A stretch of DNA of 25,484 nt from DASUAS01 sp035763625 (GTDB lineage Bacteria; Actinomycetota; Acidimicrobiia; IMCC26256; DASPTH01): positions 1 to 25,484 of the forward strand of contig DASUAS010000026.1 of assembly GCA_035763625.1 (NCBI GenBank), given 5' to 3'. The notes under the pieces were generated by a model. That model did no database searches and had not been told where the DNA came from. It saw only the letters and a program-made list of their open reading frames with translations. Shown here piece after piece: positions 9,846 through 17,213 of the stretch; position 1 is the stretch's first letter; each line of letters starts with the position of its first letter. The translations under genes and the position numbers were made by a program.

Positions 9846-9851
9846 CAAGAT
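9846..9851 (+). promoter_or_regulatory. Candidate -10 box of the DUF2079 gene
   Basis: CAAGAT followed by 7 nt and the GTG start at 9859. The same arrangement (CAAGCT, 7 nt beginning CTC, GTG) precedes the GNAT gene at 14642. The gene has no ribosome binding site, so a leaderless transcript is likely. The first base departs from the TAnnnT consensus. Confidence 0.3.
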
Positions 9852-9858
9852 CTCAGGC

Positions 9859-11358
9859 GTGACACAGGCTGTTGAGGTCGACACCGACCCCGAACCGACG
9901 CCCGAGCCGGCGCCCCGCCTGGGCTGGCGCGACCCGGTGCGCTGGGTGCTCGGGGCCATGGTCGCCGGGTGGGGCGTCCTGTTCATCGTGCTCGGGTGGA
10001 TCCGTCAGACCCGCTTCGCGACCTTCTCGTTCGACCTCGGGATCTACGACCAGGCGGTCTGGTTGCTCTCACGCTTCCACGACCCGTTCGTCACCGTGCG
10101 CGGGCTCGAGTTCTTCGGCCACCACGTCAACCCGATCGTGCTCCTGTTCGTGCCCTTCTACTGGCTGGGTGCGGGGCCGCTCTTCCTGCTCTCCGCGCAG
10201 GTGCTCGTCCAGGCGTCGGGGGCGATCGCGATCTACCTGCTCGCCCGCGATCGCATCCACGACCGGTGGCTGGCGGTGGCGTTGGCCGCGGTCCTGCTGC
10301 TCAACCCGACGTACCAGTGGCTCACGTGGGAGTTCTTCCATCCCGACGCGCTGGCCATCGCGCCGCTCCTGTTCGCGTACTGGGCCGCCCGCACCGAACG
10401 TTGGAAGTGGTTCGTGGTCTTCGCGGTGCTGGCCGCCGCGTGCAAGGAGGACGTCGCGCTCGCGCTCGCGGTGATCGGCCTGCTGATCGCACTGCGCGGC
10501 CACCGCAAGATCGGAGTGCTGACACTGGCGGCGAGCATCGCCTGGTACATGATCGCGACCCGGGTCGTCATCCCGCTGTCGAACGGGATCGGACCCTTCT
10601 ACGACACGTTCTTCGGCGACCTGGGCAAGAACCCGATCCAGGTCGGCACGCACCTGGCGACCCATCCGAAGGAGGCGGTCGACCTCGCGACCCAGCCCGA
10701 CCGGGTGAGCTACTACGAGATGATGTTCGCACCGGTGGCGTTCCTGCCGCTGGTCGCACTGCCGACGCTGCTCATCGCCGGCCCGATGCTCGCGGTCAAC
10801 GTGTTCTCGTCGTTCCCGTACACGCGCGAGATCCGCTACCACTACTCGTCGTTGGTGCTCGTGGGCATCATCCTGGCAACGGTCGAGGCGATCGCCTGGG
10901 TCGCGGTGAAGAGGCCGGGGCTGGTGCGCTTCCTCGTGGGACTCGTGGTGGCGACGTCACTGGCGGCGACGGTCGCGTGGGGCCCGTCACCGATCAGCGT
11001 GAAGTACCGCACTGGGATCTGGCCGCTGCAGTCCGACCGGCAGTCGGCGCGCGACGCGGCCGTCGACGTCGTGCCCGACGGCGCGCCGACGAGTGCGATC
11101 TACAACCTGCTTCCCCACCTCGCGCACCGCGACGAGATCTACGACTTCCCGGTGCCGTGGCGCAACGTCAACTGGGGTGTGCACGGAGAGCACCTCGCCG
11201 ACCCCGCGGGCGTGCAGTGGCTGGCGGTCGATCGGCGGGAGATGTCGACCCAGGACCTCGGACTGCTCGAGAAGCTGCTGGCCCACCAGTTCCGCGTCGT
11301 GTTCGACCGCGACGACATCGTGGTCGCGAAGCGTGTGCACCCGCCGCCCCGACGGTGA
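9859..11358 (+). CDS. DUF2079 family polytopic membrane protein, GT-C-like
   Basis: A 499-residue integral membrane protein. After an acidic/proline-rich tail (residues 1-20) TM1 covers about 29-48, followed by the DUF2079 hallmark FSFDLGIYDQAVWLLSRF (57-74), the GLEFFGHHVNPI segment (82-93), and at least eight further hydrophobic spans. A soluble segment follows from about 375 to the end. The D/H-rich loop after TM1 is arranged like the catalytic loop of GT-C glycosyltransferases that use lipid-linked sugars. Members have no proven reaction, so the activity is inference. GTG 9859 was chosen because it gives the expected N-terminus; upstream sequence is antisense to secA. It is divergent from secA by 45 bp and ends 10 bp from the convergent hpf stop. 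Confidence 0.85.
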   Translation: MTQAVEVDTDPEPTPEPAPRLGWRDPVRWVLGAMVAGWGVLFIVLGWIRQTRFATFSFDLGIYDQAVWLLSRFHDPFVTVRGLEFFGHHVNPIVLLFVPFYWLGAGPLFLLSAQVLVQASGAIAIYLLARDRIHDRWLAVALAAVLLLNPTYQWLTWEFFHPDALAIAPLLFAYWAARTERWKWFVVFAVLAAACKEDVALALAVIGLLIALRGHRKIGVLTLAASIAWYMIATRVVIPLSNGIGPFYDTFFGDLGKNPIQVGTHLATHPKEAVDLATQPDRVSYYEMMFAPVAFLPLVALPTLLIAGPMLAVNVFSSFPYTREIRYHYSSLVLVGIILATVEAIAWVAVKRPGLVRFLVGLVVATSLAATVAWGPSPISVKYRTGIWPLQSDRQSARDAAVDVVPDGAPTSAIYNLLPHLAHRDEIYDFPVPWRNVNWGVHGEHLADPAGVQWLAVDRREMSTQDLGLLEKLLAHQFRVVFDRDDIVVAKRVHPPPRR

Positions 11359-11379
11359 AGCGGCGGCTTCAGCCGGTCG
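11350..11379. terminator. Convergent hairpin carrying both stop codons (DUF2079 / hpf)
   Basis: TGAAGC (11356-11361) and GCTTCA (11366-11371) form a perfect stem around GGCG. The left arm begins with the TGA stop of the DUF2079 gene; the right arm ends with the stop of hpf read on the other strand. Outer bases CGAC-GG (11350-11355) can pair with CC and GTCG (11373-11379) with two bulged G residues. It reads as a hairpin from either side, so it probably ends both transcripts. Confidence 0.6.
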
Positions 11380-11941
11380 TCTCGATCAGGCCCAGGTCGC
11401 CGTCGCGGCGCCGGTACAGCACCGCGGCGCGACCGGTCTCACTGTTGGTGAACAGGTAGAAGTCGTGGCCGAGCAGCTGCAACTGCAGCGCCGCCTCCGC
11501 GGGGTCCATGGGTTTGGCCGTGAAGCGCTTCGTCTTGACGATGCGCGCCTCCGACTCGTCGTCGTCCTCGAGCTCGCCGTCGTCACCGTCGTGCGCCGCG
11601 CTCCCGTCGCCGTTCGCGCCGTTGCGACGGCGCGGATGCGAGCGGCTGACGCGCTTCTCCTTGATGCGCGCGACCTGGTGGCCGATCTTGTCGACCGCGA
11701 GATCGAGCGCGGCCTCCGGCTCGGGCGCGCACGCGTGCGCCTTCACGAACTGCTTCTTGAGGTGGACCGTGATCTCGCAGAGCTGCGACTCGGCCGGACG
11801 GCGGTGCTGTTGCTCGGCGAAGTCGACTTCGACGCGCCCGGCGTCGTGGGTGAACTTCGCGATGCGGGACACCTTCTCGCGCACCACCGCGTCGAGTCGG
11901 GACGACACCGGCCGGTTCTTGCCACGGACCTCGATGTCCAT
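11369..11941 (-). CDS. hpf: Ribosome hibernation promoting factor, long form
   Basis: A 190-residue protein that binds the 30S decoding centre in stationary phase and dimerises 70S ribosomes into 100S particles. Residues 1-95 form the S30AE/RaiA-like domain (MDIEVRGKNRPVSSRL, ending in a basic helix at 83-103). An acidic, low-complexity linker covers about 104-132. The C-terminal dimerisation domain follows (KTKRFTAKPMDPAEAALQ, then GHDFYLFTNSETG and VLYRRRDGDLGLIE). That tail defines long HPF. ATG 11941 has a strong GGAGGAGG site at 11946-11953. It lies 48 bp downstream of comF on the same strand. The usual next gene, secA, is displaced by an opposite-strand gene. Confidence 0.95.
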   Translation of the reverse strand: MDIEVRGKNRPVSSRLDAVVREKVSRIAKFTHDAGRVEVDFAEQQHRRPAESQLCEITVHLKKQFVKAHACAPEPEAALDLAVDKIGHQVARIKEKRVSRSHPRRRNGANGDGSAAHDGDDGELEDDDESEARIVKTKRFTAKPMDPAEAALQLQLLGHDFYLFTNSETGRAAVLYRRRDGDLGLIETTG

Positions 11942-11989
11942 CTGACCTCCTCCGCATGCTCGCTCGTCGCGTACGAGGTGGTTCGGAGT

Positions 11990-12613
11990 CTACGACCGTC
12001 GTGGTGGTGGTGTCCTCGCCGCGGTGATCGCGACGACGACGCGCGCACCGCCGTCGCGCAGCGCCGCCGACGCCGCGGTGAGCGTGGCACCGGTCGTGGT
12101 GACGTCGTCGACGAGCAGGACTGCGGTGGGCGTGAGGTACCCGACGCGGCAGGACGTGTAGCGCGGGCCACGCCGACGGTCGGCGCCGGTGCGACCGGTC
12201 TGCGGCGGTCCGGGCACACGCTCGAGCAGCCCGACGCAGCGCGCCCGGAGCCGGCGGGCGACGGCCCGCGCCAGCAGCTCCGCCGGATCGAAGCCGCGCC
12301 GACGGCGCCGCTCGCGGCTCGTGGGCGCCCAGGTGACGACTTCGAGTCTCGGGATCGCACGCGTCGACGCCGGGAGCGCAGCGACCATGGCCTCGGCGAG
12401 CCACGGGACCGCCGCCCGCGCACCCCGGTACTTCACCCGGGCGACGACCTCACGGGCCACGCCCTCGTACGCGAAGGCCGCCCCCCAGGCGTCGACCCCG
12501 GGCGGAGGCGGCGCCGGGAGGGCGGGATGGAGCAGCTCGGCGCAGGTCGCGCAGACCGGGTCGCCCCGCCGGCCGCAGCCGGGGCACAGGAGCGGAAAGA
12601 GGGCATCGAGCAC
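11990..12613 (-). CDS. comF: ComF family phosphoribosyltransferase-like protein
   Basis: A 207-residue protein of the ComF/GntX family. The N-terminal zinc ribbon has C10, C13, C21 and C24 (CPGCG and CATC). The phosphoribosyltransferase fold ends with the PRPP loop AVLLVDDVTTTGATL at 164-178. In naturally competent bacteria ComF acts with ComFA in DNA uptake, but most actinobacterial copies sit next to hpf and secA with no competence genes, and their role is unknown. A strongly basic patch lies near residues 100-107. The start is GTG 12613; an ATG at 12606 is in another frame. TACGGT lies exactly 6 nt upstream and no ribosome binding site is seen, so a leaderless transcript is likely. Confidence 0.88.
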   Translation of the reverse strand: MLDALFPLLCPGCGRRGDPVCATCAELLHPALPAPPPPGVDAWGAAFAYEGVAREVVARVKYRGARAAVPWLAEAMVAALPASTRAIPRLEVVTWAPTSRERRRRRGFDPAELLARAVARRLRARCVGLLERVPGPPQTGRTGADRRRGPRYTSCRVGYLTPTAVLLVDDVTTTGATLTAASAALRDGGARVVVAITAARTPPPRRS

Positions 12614-12619
12614 TGCCGG

Positions 12620-12625
12620 ACCGTA
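12620..12625 (-). promoter_or_regulatory. Leaderless -10 box of comF
   Basis: TACGGT on the minus strand followed by 6 nt and GTG 12613 puts the transcription start on the start codon. The geometry is identical to that at the MDMPI gene. No good -35 hexamer is visible at 16-19 nt. Confidence 0.45.
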
Positions 12626-12683
12626 GACGGGGGGTGTGACGCTCTCTTGCCGTCCCTTGGTTCAAGGAACACCCGGGCGACGC

Positions 12684-12709
12684 CGATCAACGTGTCGGAA
12701 GGCACATCG
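12684..12709 (+). promoter_or_regulatory. Possible leader hairpin with GGAA loop upstream of the 49-residue protein
   Basis: GTGTC (12692-12696) pairs with GGCAC (12701-12705, one G-U pair) around GGAA, a GNRA-type tetraloop. CGAT (12684-12687) and ATCG (12706-12709) can extend it past a 4-nt bulge. Just upstream CCTTG (12655-12659) and CAAGG (12663-12667) form another small inverted repeat. I could not find a clear -35/-10 pair in the 128-bp comF/small-gene gap, so whether the hairpin is transcribed is unknown. Confidence 0.25.
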
Positions 12710-12741
12710 GGGGCGGCCCGACAACCGAGAAGGAGCCCCCG

Positions 12742-12891
12742 ATGAGCGTGATGATGAGCTGGGCCCGGTCGACGCTCGCCAACGTCGAGCACAGCCTGAG
12801 CCCGTCGGGCAGGAACCTCGATCGCGTCCTCGTGGGCGTGCTCCTGCTGCTCGCGTTCGCGATCGCCTTCCTGTTCCTCGTCGCGATGTGA
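12742..12891 (+). CDS. Small single-pass membrane protein, 49 residues, unknown function
   Basis: A short gene with strong translational support: ATG 12742 is preceded by GAAGGAG at 12729-12735 with a 6-nt spacer, and the frame ends at TGA 12889-12891. The product starts MSVMMSWARSTLANVEHSL, has a short polar helix to about residue 28 (GRNLDR), then one hydrophobic span at 29-48 (VLVGVLLLLAFAIAFLFLVAM) running to the C-terminus. A tail-anchored or type II orientation with an amphipathic N-terminal helix is likely. I do not recognise a family. It stands alone, divergent from comF (128 bp) and convergent with ahcY (29 bp between stops). Codon choice is GC-rich at third positions like its neighbours, which supports it being real. 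Confidence 0.7.
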   Translation: MSVMMSWARSTLANVEHSLSPSGRNLDRVLVGVLLLLAFAIAFLFLVAM

Positions 12892-12920
12892 CTCAGCGGC
12901 GGGTGCCCAGGAGCGGGTGC

Positions 12921-14393
<1,473 letters not shown>

Positions 14394-14465
14394 AGGTCGA
14401 ACTCCTTCATCGGGTGTGATGTTGGAGTCGGCCCGGATCACCGGATGACAGCCTGCTGAGGCCCG

Positions 14466-14476
14466 ACCAGCGCTCC
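14466..14476. repeat. 11-bp direct repeat ACCAGCGCTCC, copy 1 (copy 2 at 14584-14594)
   Basis: ACCAGCGCTCC occurs at 14466-14476, at the predicted ahcY transcription start, and again at 14584-14594, about 35 bp upstream of the GNAT -10 candidate. The core AGCGCT is palindromic. Placement next to both divergent promoters suggests a shared regulator site. Confidence 0.4.
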
Positions 14477-14482
14477 AGGATA
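14477..14482 (-). promoter_or_regulatory. Candidate -10 of ahcY with a structured ~77-nt leader
   Basis: TATCCT on the minus strand is the best -10 upstream of ahcY. A start near 14470 gives a leader of about 77 nt ending in the AAGGAG site. The leader can form GTCGG/CCGAC pairing (about 14427-14431 with 14463-14467) and includes two CCGG-containing segments. No good -35 is seen. It does not meet the SAH riboswitch consensus. Confidence 0.35.
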
Positions 14483-14528
14483 GCGGACCCACGTCTTCCG
14501 GAGACCCTGACCCCACCACCTCTCGCGC

Positions 14529-14563
14529 CGTTGGAACGAATCGGCTGACGAATCGGGCCAACG
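14529..14563. promoter_or_regulatory. Operator-like element between ahcY and the GNAT gene
   Basis: CGTTGG (14529-14534) and CCAACG (14558-14563) form an inverted repeat. Between them are two direct copies of ACGAATCGG at 14536-14544 and 14548-14556, spaced by 12 bp. A near one-turn direct repeat nested inside an inverted repeat looks like a protein-binding site. It lies near the middle of the 248-bp divergent region, 14394-14641, which otherwise holds only the elements listed here. Confidence 0.45.
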
Positions 14564-14628
14564 AAGACGAAGGAGTTGGCTCCACCAGCGCTCCGGGAAC
14601 GGCGGGGCCGCCGCTCGGGCGCGCGTGC

Positions 14629-14634
14629 CAAGCT
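14629..14634 (+). promoter_or_regulatory. Candidate -10 box of the GNAT gene
   Basis: CAAGCT, then 7 nt, then GTG 14642, with no ribosome binding site. It mirrors the DUF2079 start, where CAAGAT is followed by 7 nt beginning CTC and ending C before GTG. Confidence 0.3.
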
Positions 14635-14641
14635 CTCGCCC

Positions 14642-15862
14642 GTGGACCTCGAACCCCGGATCATCGCCGACGACGAGCTGATGGAGTTCTTCGCCGCGGT
14701 CCAGCAGGGCTTCGGCCACCTCGCGCTCGACGAGGCCGACGAGTACCCCGGGCACCTCGTCACCACCGACCGGTCGTTCGCGGTGCGAGACGGCGACAGC
14801 ATCGTGAGCACCGCGAGCTCGTACGCGTTCGAGGTGACCGTGCCCGGCGGCGCGCGCCTGCCGATGGCCGCGGTCAGCATGGTCACGGTGCACCCCACGC
14901 ACCGCCGGCGCGGCGTGCTCCGGAGCGTGATGGACGCGCAGCTCGACGACGTCGCCCACCGCGGCGAGCCCCTCGCCGGACTCACCGCGTCGGAGGCGTC
15001 GATCTACGAGCGCTTCGGCTATGGCACCGCCGCCCAGACGACGAACTGGGACCTCGAGTCGGAGTACGCGCGCCTGCATCATCCACACACCGGTGATGGT
15101 GGTCGCGTGCGCATCGTCGACGCCGACGAGGCAACGGCGGTGGCCGACCCGGTGTACTCGCGCGTCGCAGCCGGACGCGTCGGTGAGCTCGGTCGCCCCG
15201 CTGACTGGTGGCCGCGGCTCTTCGCGCCGCGATCGAAGGGCGCGCGATTCTTCACCGCCGTCCACGAGGGCCCCGACCACCAGCCCGACGCGTTCGCGCG
15301 GTACGTGCTCGACGACAACTGGCCCGACGGCGTCGCCGCCAACGTCCTGCGCGTGCTCGAGCTCCAGGCCGTCGATGCCGAGGCGGAAGCGGCGATGTGG
15401 AGCTTCCTCTTCGGCATCGACCTGGTCGGCACCATCAAGGCGGTCGACCGCCCGGTTGACGACCCGATGCGTTGGCGTCTCCCCGACTCGCGGCGCATGC
15501 GCGTCCGCCAGCTGCGAGACCACCTCTGGGTGCGCGTCGTCGACGTCGTCAGCGCCCTGTCGGCGCGCACGTACGGCGCCGACGACGCGCTCGTGCTCGA
15601 ACTGCGCGACGACTTCCGCCCCGAGCCCAGCGGCAACTGGGTCATCGACGGAGGTCCCGACGGCGCCACGTGCGCGCGCACCGACCGCTCCGCCGACCTC
15701 GCGCTGTCGGCCGCCGACCTCGGTGCGCTCTACCTCGGCGGCGTGCCGGTCTCGACGCTCGCCGCCGCCGGACGCGTACGGGAGCTCACCACCGGCGCCG
15801 TCGCCCGCGCCGACTCCATGTTCCTCGTGCACCCGGCACCCTGGTGCACGACCCACTTCTGA
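14642..15862 (+). CDS. Eis-like GNAT N-acetyltransferase
   Basis: A 406-residue protein with the tripartite Eis layout: N-terminal GNAT domain (1-140), second GNAT-like domain (about 150-290) and C-terminal SCP2-like domain (about 295-406). The acetyl-CoA loop is VTVHPTHRRRGVL at 81-93. Y127 in ERFGYG matches the general-acid tyrosine of M. tuberculosis Eis (Y126), and the chain ends in THF, so the terminal carboxylate that serves as base in Eis is conserved. Eis acetylates several amines of aminoglycosides and host protein lysines; many homologues act on unknown amines. The start at GTG 14642 gives the family length; upstream codons (from 14576) look non-coding. The gene is divergent from ahcY and convergent with the PGI/PMI gene, sharing a hairpin with both stops. 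Confidence 0.88.
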   Translation: MDLEPRIIADDELMEFFAAVQQGFGHLALDEADEYPGHLVTTDRSFAVRDGDSIVSTASSYAFEVTVPGGARLPMAAVSMVTVHPTHRRRGVLRSVMDAQLDDVAHRGEPLAGLTASEASIYERFGYGTAAQTTNWDLESEYARLHHPHTGDGGRVRIVDADEATAVADPVYSRVAAGRVGELGRPADWWPRLFAPRSKGARFFTAVHEGPDHQPDAFARYVLDDNWPDGVAANVLRVLELQAVDAEAEAAMWSFLFGIDLVGTIKAVDRPVDDPMRWRLPDSRRMRVRQLRDHLWVRVVDVVSALSARTYGADDALVLELRDDFRPEPSGNWVIDGGPDGATCARTDRSADLALSAADLGALYLGGVPVSTLAAAGRVRELTTGAVARADSMFLVHPAPWCTTHF

Positions 15863-15887
15863 GCGCCCCCGGCGAGGGGCGGCTCAG
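15859..15887. terminator. Convergent hairpin carrying both stop codons (GNAT / PGI-PMI)
   Basis: CTGAGC (15859-15864) pairs with GCTCAG (15882-15887), and GCCCC (15865-15869) pairs with GGGGC (15876-15880), with one bulged G and a 6-nt loop. The TGA of the GNAT gene is in the left arm and the stop of the minus-strand gene is in the right arm. The design is the same as at 11350-11379. Confidence 0.65.
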
Positions 15888-16924
15888 CCGAGGGTCGACT
15901 TGAGCTGGCTGATGGCGTCGATCGGACCGGGGTCGACGTCGTTGTCGAGCGCGAGGTAGTAGCTCGTCCAGTCGCCGACGTAGATGAGGTCGAGCAGCTG
16001 CGCGAGCCGTCCCTCACCCTCCGCCTCGACCGCGAGCACCTGCACCAGCGCCTCCTCGATGAGCTCGCGCGTCGCCCGTGCGCGCGCCTCGAGGCGCGGA
16101 TGTTCGAGCCCGTGCCTGAGCTCGACGAGGGTGAACACCTGGCGGGTCACGTCGCCGTGCTGACCCCAGCCGCACACCTCGTTGTGGTCGAGCTCGGGGT
16201 ACTCGTTCCAGAACGCGGGCGCCTTGGCGTTCTCGTTCATCGACTGCTTCCAGCGCAAGGCGGCGACACCGCCGAGCCCGCCGCTCCCGTAGATGATCGG
16301 GATGGTGCGGCCGATCTTGCGGGCCAGCTCGCGCGCCGGGTTGCGTTGGCCGGCGACCGCCGGCTGGCACTGGTCGCGTCGGCGCGCCAGCTGCTCCTGT
16401 GCCCGCAGGAGTCCAGCGTGCGCCTCGGGCAGCATGCCCATGCGGAAGAGCACGACCACGAGCGGCGCGACCAGCGCGCCCAGCGCCAGCCGGGGCATGA
16501 GGATGTCGTCGGGACAGGACACGTGCAGCGAGCCCGACTCCTCCGCGAGCTGGGCCAGCGCGCCGCCGCTGGAGATCGCGACGAGGGTCGCGCCGGCGGC
16601 CAGCGCGCCGCGCGCCATCTCGACCGTCTCCTCGGTGTCGCCCGAGTACGACAGCGCGAACGCGAGCGTCCGTTCGTTGACGAACGCCGGGGTGCGGTAG
16701 TGCTTGAGCACGGTCACGGGCACCGGGAGCGTGGCGGTGCCCACGGCCTGCACGACGTTGCCGGCGATCCCGGACCCACCCATGCCGAGCATGACGATCC
16801 GATCGAAGCGCGCCGCGTCGGGCAGCGCGGACGCCGACACCTTCCCGGCGACCTCGTGGGCGGCGGCGAGCTGCTCGGGCAGACCCGCGAGCGCGGCACC
16901 GAAGCCGAGCGAGTCGACGGCCAT
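15884..16924 (-). CDS. Phosphoglucose/phosphomannose isomerase family protein (SIS domains)
   Basis: A 346-residue sugar isomerase homologue with two SIS folds. The first has GMGGSGIAG at 47-55 and the phosphate-binding SYSGDTEET at 92-100; the C-terminal bact-PGI_C domain includes NEYPELDHNEVCGW, which holds the likely catalytic glutamate and histidine. Family members interconvert fructose-6-P with glucose-6-P and/or mannose-6-P. Mycobacterial and Streptomyces homologues lie beside phosphomannomutase, as here, but their exact substrate range is not settled. ATG 16924 is supported by AGGAG at 16933-16937, 8 nt upstream, which overlaps the stop of the Trm112-like gene, so translation is probably coupled. 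It is the last gene of the pmm operon. Confidence 0.88.
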   Translation of the reverse strand: MAVDSLGFGAALAGLPEQLAAAHEVAGKVSASALPDAARFDRIVMLGMGGSGIAGNVVQAVGTATLPVPVTVLKHYRTPAFVNERTLAFALSYSGDTEETVEMARGALAAGATLVAISSGGALAQLAEESGSLHVSCPDDILMPRLALGALVAPLVVVLFRMGMLPEAHAGLLRAQEQLARRRDQCQPAVAGQRNPARELARKIGRTIPIIYGSGGLGGVAALRWKQSMNENAKAPAFWNEYPELDHNEVCGWGQHGDVTRQVFTLVELRHGLEHPRLEARARATRELIEEALVQVLAVEAEGEGRLAQLLDLIYVGDWTSYYLALDNDVDPGPIDAISQLKSTLG

Positions 16925-16935
16925 CGTGCCGGCTC

Positions 16936-17172
16936 CTACGCCGAGAACGTGGGCTGGATGCCGTCGGCGGCGGCCTTCGCCTCCAGGCGCGCGGCTTCGG
17001 CGTCGTCGACCGTCTCCGACTCGTCGATGAGCATGATCGGGATGTCGTCGCGCACCGCGTAGCGCCGCTTCAGGCGCGGGTTGTAGAGCGCCGACTCGTC
17101 CTCGAAGTAGAGGAGCGGGCCCTTGTCGTCGGGGCACGCGAGGATCTCCAGCAGCTTCGGGTCCAACGCCAT
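16936..17172 (-). CDS. Trm112-like / UPF0434 family protein
   Basis: A 78-residue protein beginning MALDPKLLEILACPDDKGPLLYF, the standard opening of the bacterial Trm112/UPF0434 family, followed by YNPRLKRRYAVRDDIPIMLIDES. In eukaryotes and archaea Trm112 is a zinc-binding activator of methyltransferases; bacterial members are unproven. Only one cysteine (C13) is present, so a structural zinc site of the eukaryotic type is unlikely. Actinobacterial copies are commonly found between phosphomannomutase and the PGI/PMI gene, exactly as here. ATG 17172 has TCCTCC on the plus strand (GGAGGA, 17181-17186) with an 8-nt spacer. The next gene starts 11 bp after its stop. Its closeness to ahcY, which supports methylation, may or may not be meaningful. 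Confidence 0.85.
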   Translation of the reverse strand: MALDPKLLEILACPDDKGPLLYFEDESALYNPRLKRRYAVRDDIPIMLIDESETVDDAEAARLEAKAAADGIQPTFSA

Positions 17173-17213
17173 CGTGGGTGTCCTCCGGGTGGTGGTGAGA
17201 TGAACGCGGTGGC

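Noticed and set aside
11990..12613. comF as evidence of natural competence
   Set aside because: No comEA, comEC, dprA or pilin genes are in the window. comF beside hpf is common in actinobacteria without known competence.
12655..12667. tRNA-like GGTTCAA (T-loop) near the CCTTG/CAAGG repeat
   Set aside because: No acceptor, D or anticodon arms can be built around it.
14394..14585. Longer start for ahcY
   Set aside because: AAGGAG 8 nt before GTG 14393 and family length support the shorter form; the extension would overlap the divergent regulatory region.
14394..14600. SAH riboswitch upstream of ahcY
   Set aside because: GGAGCGCTG and CAGGCT are present in order, but the 3' ACGGCGCTC-type element required for the pseudoknot is missing and the pairing CCTG/CAGG differs from the consensus. 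Kept only as a low-interest observation.
16936..17172. Single cysteine in the Trm112-like protein as an unusual loss
   Set aside because: CPxDKGPL-type openings with one cysteine are, as far as I recall, usual in actinobacterial members, so it is not a novelty.
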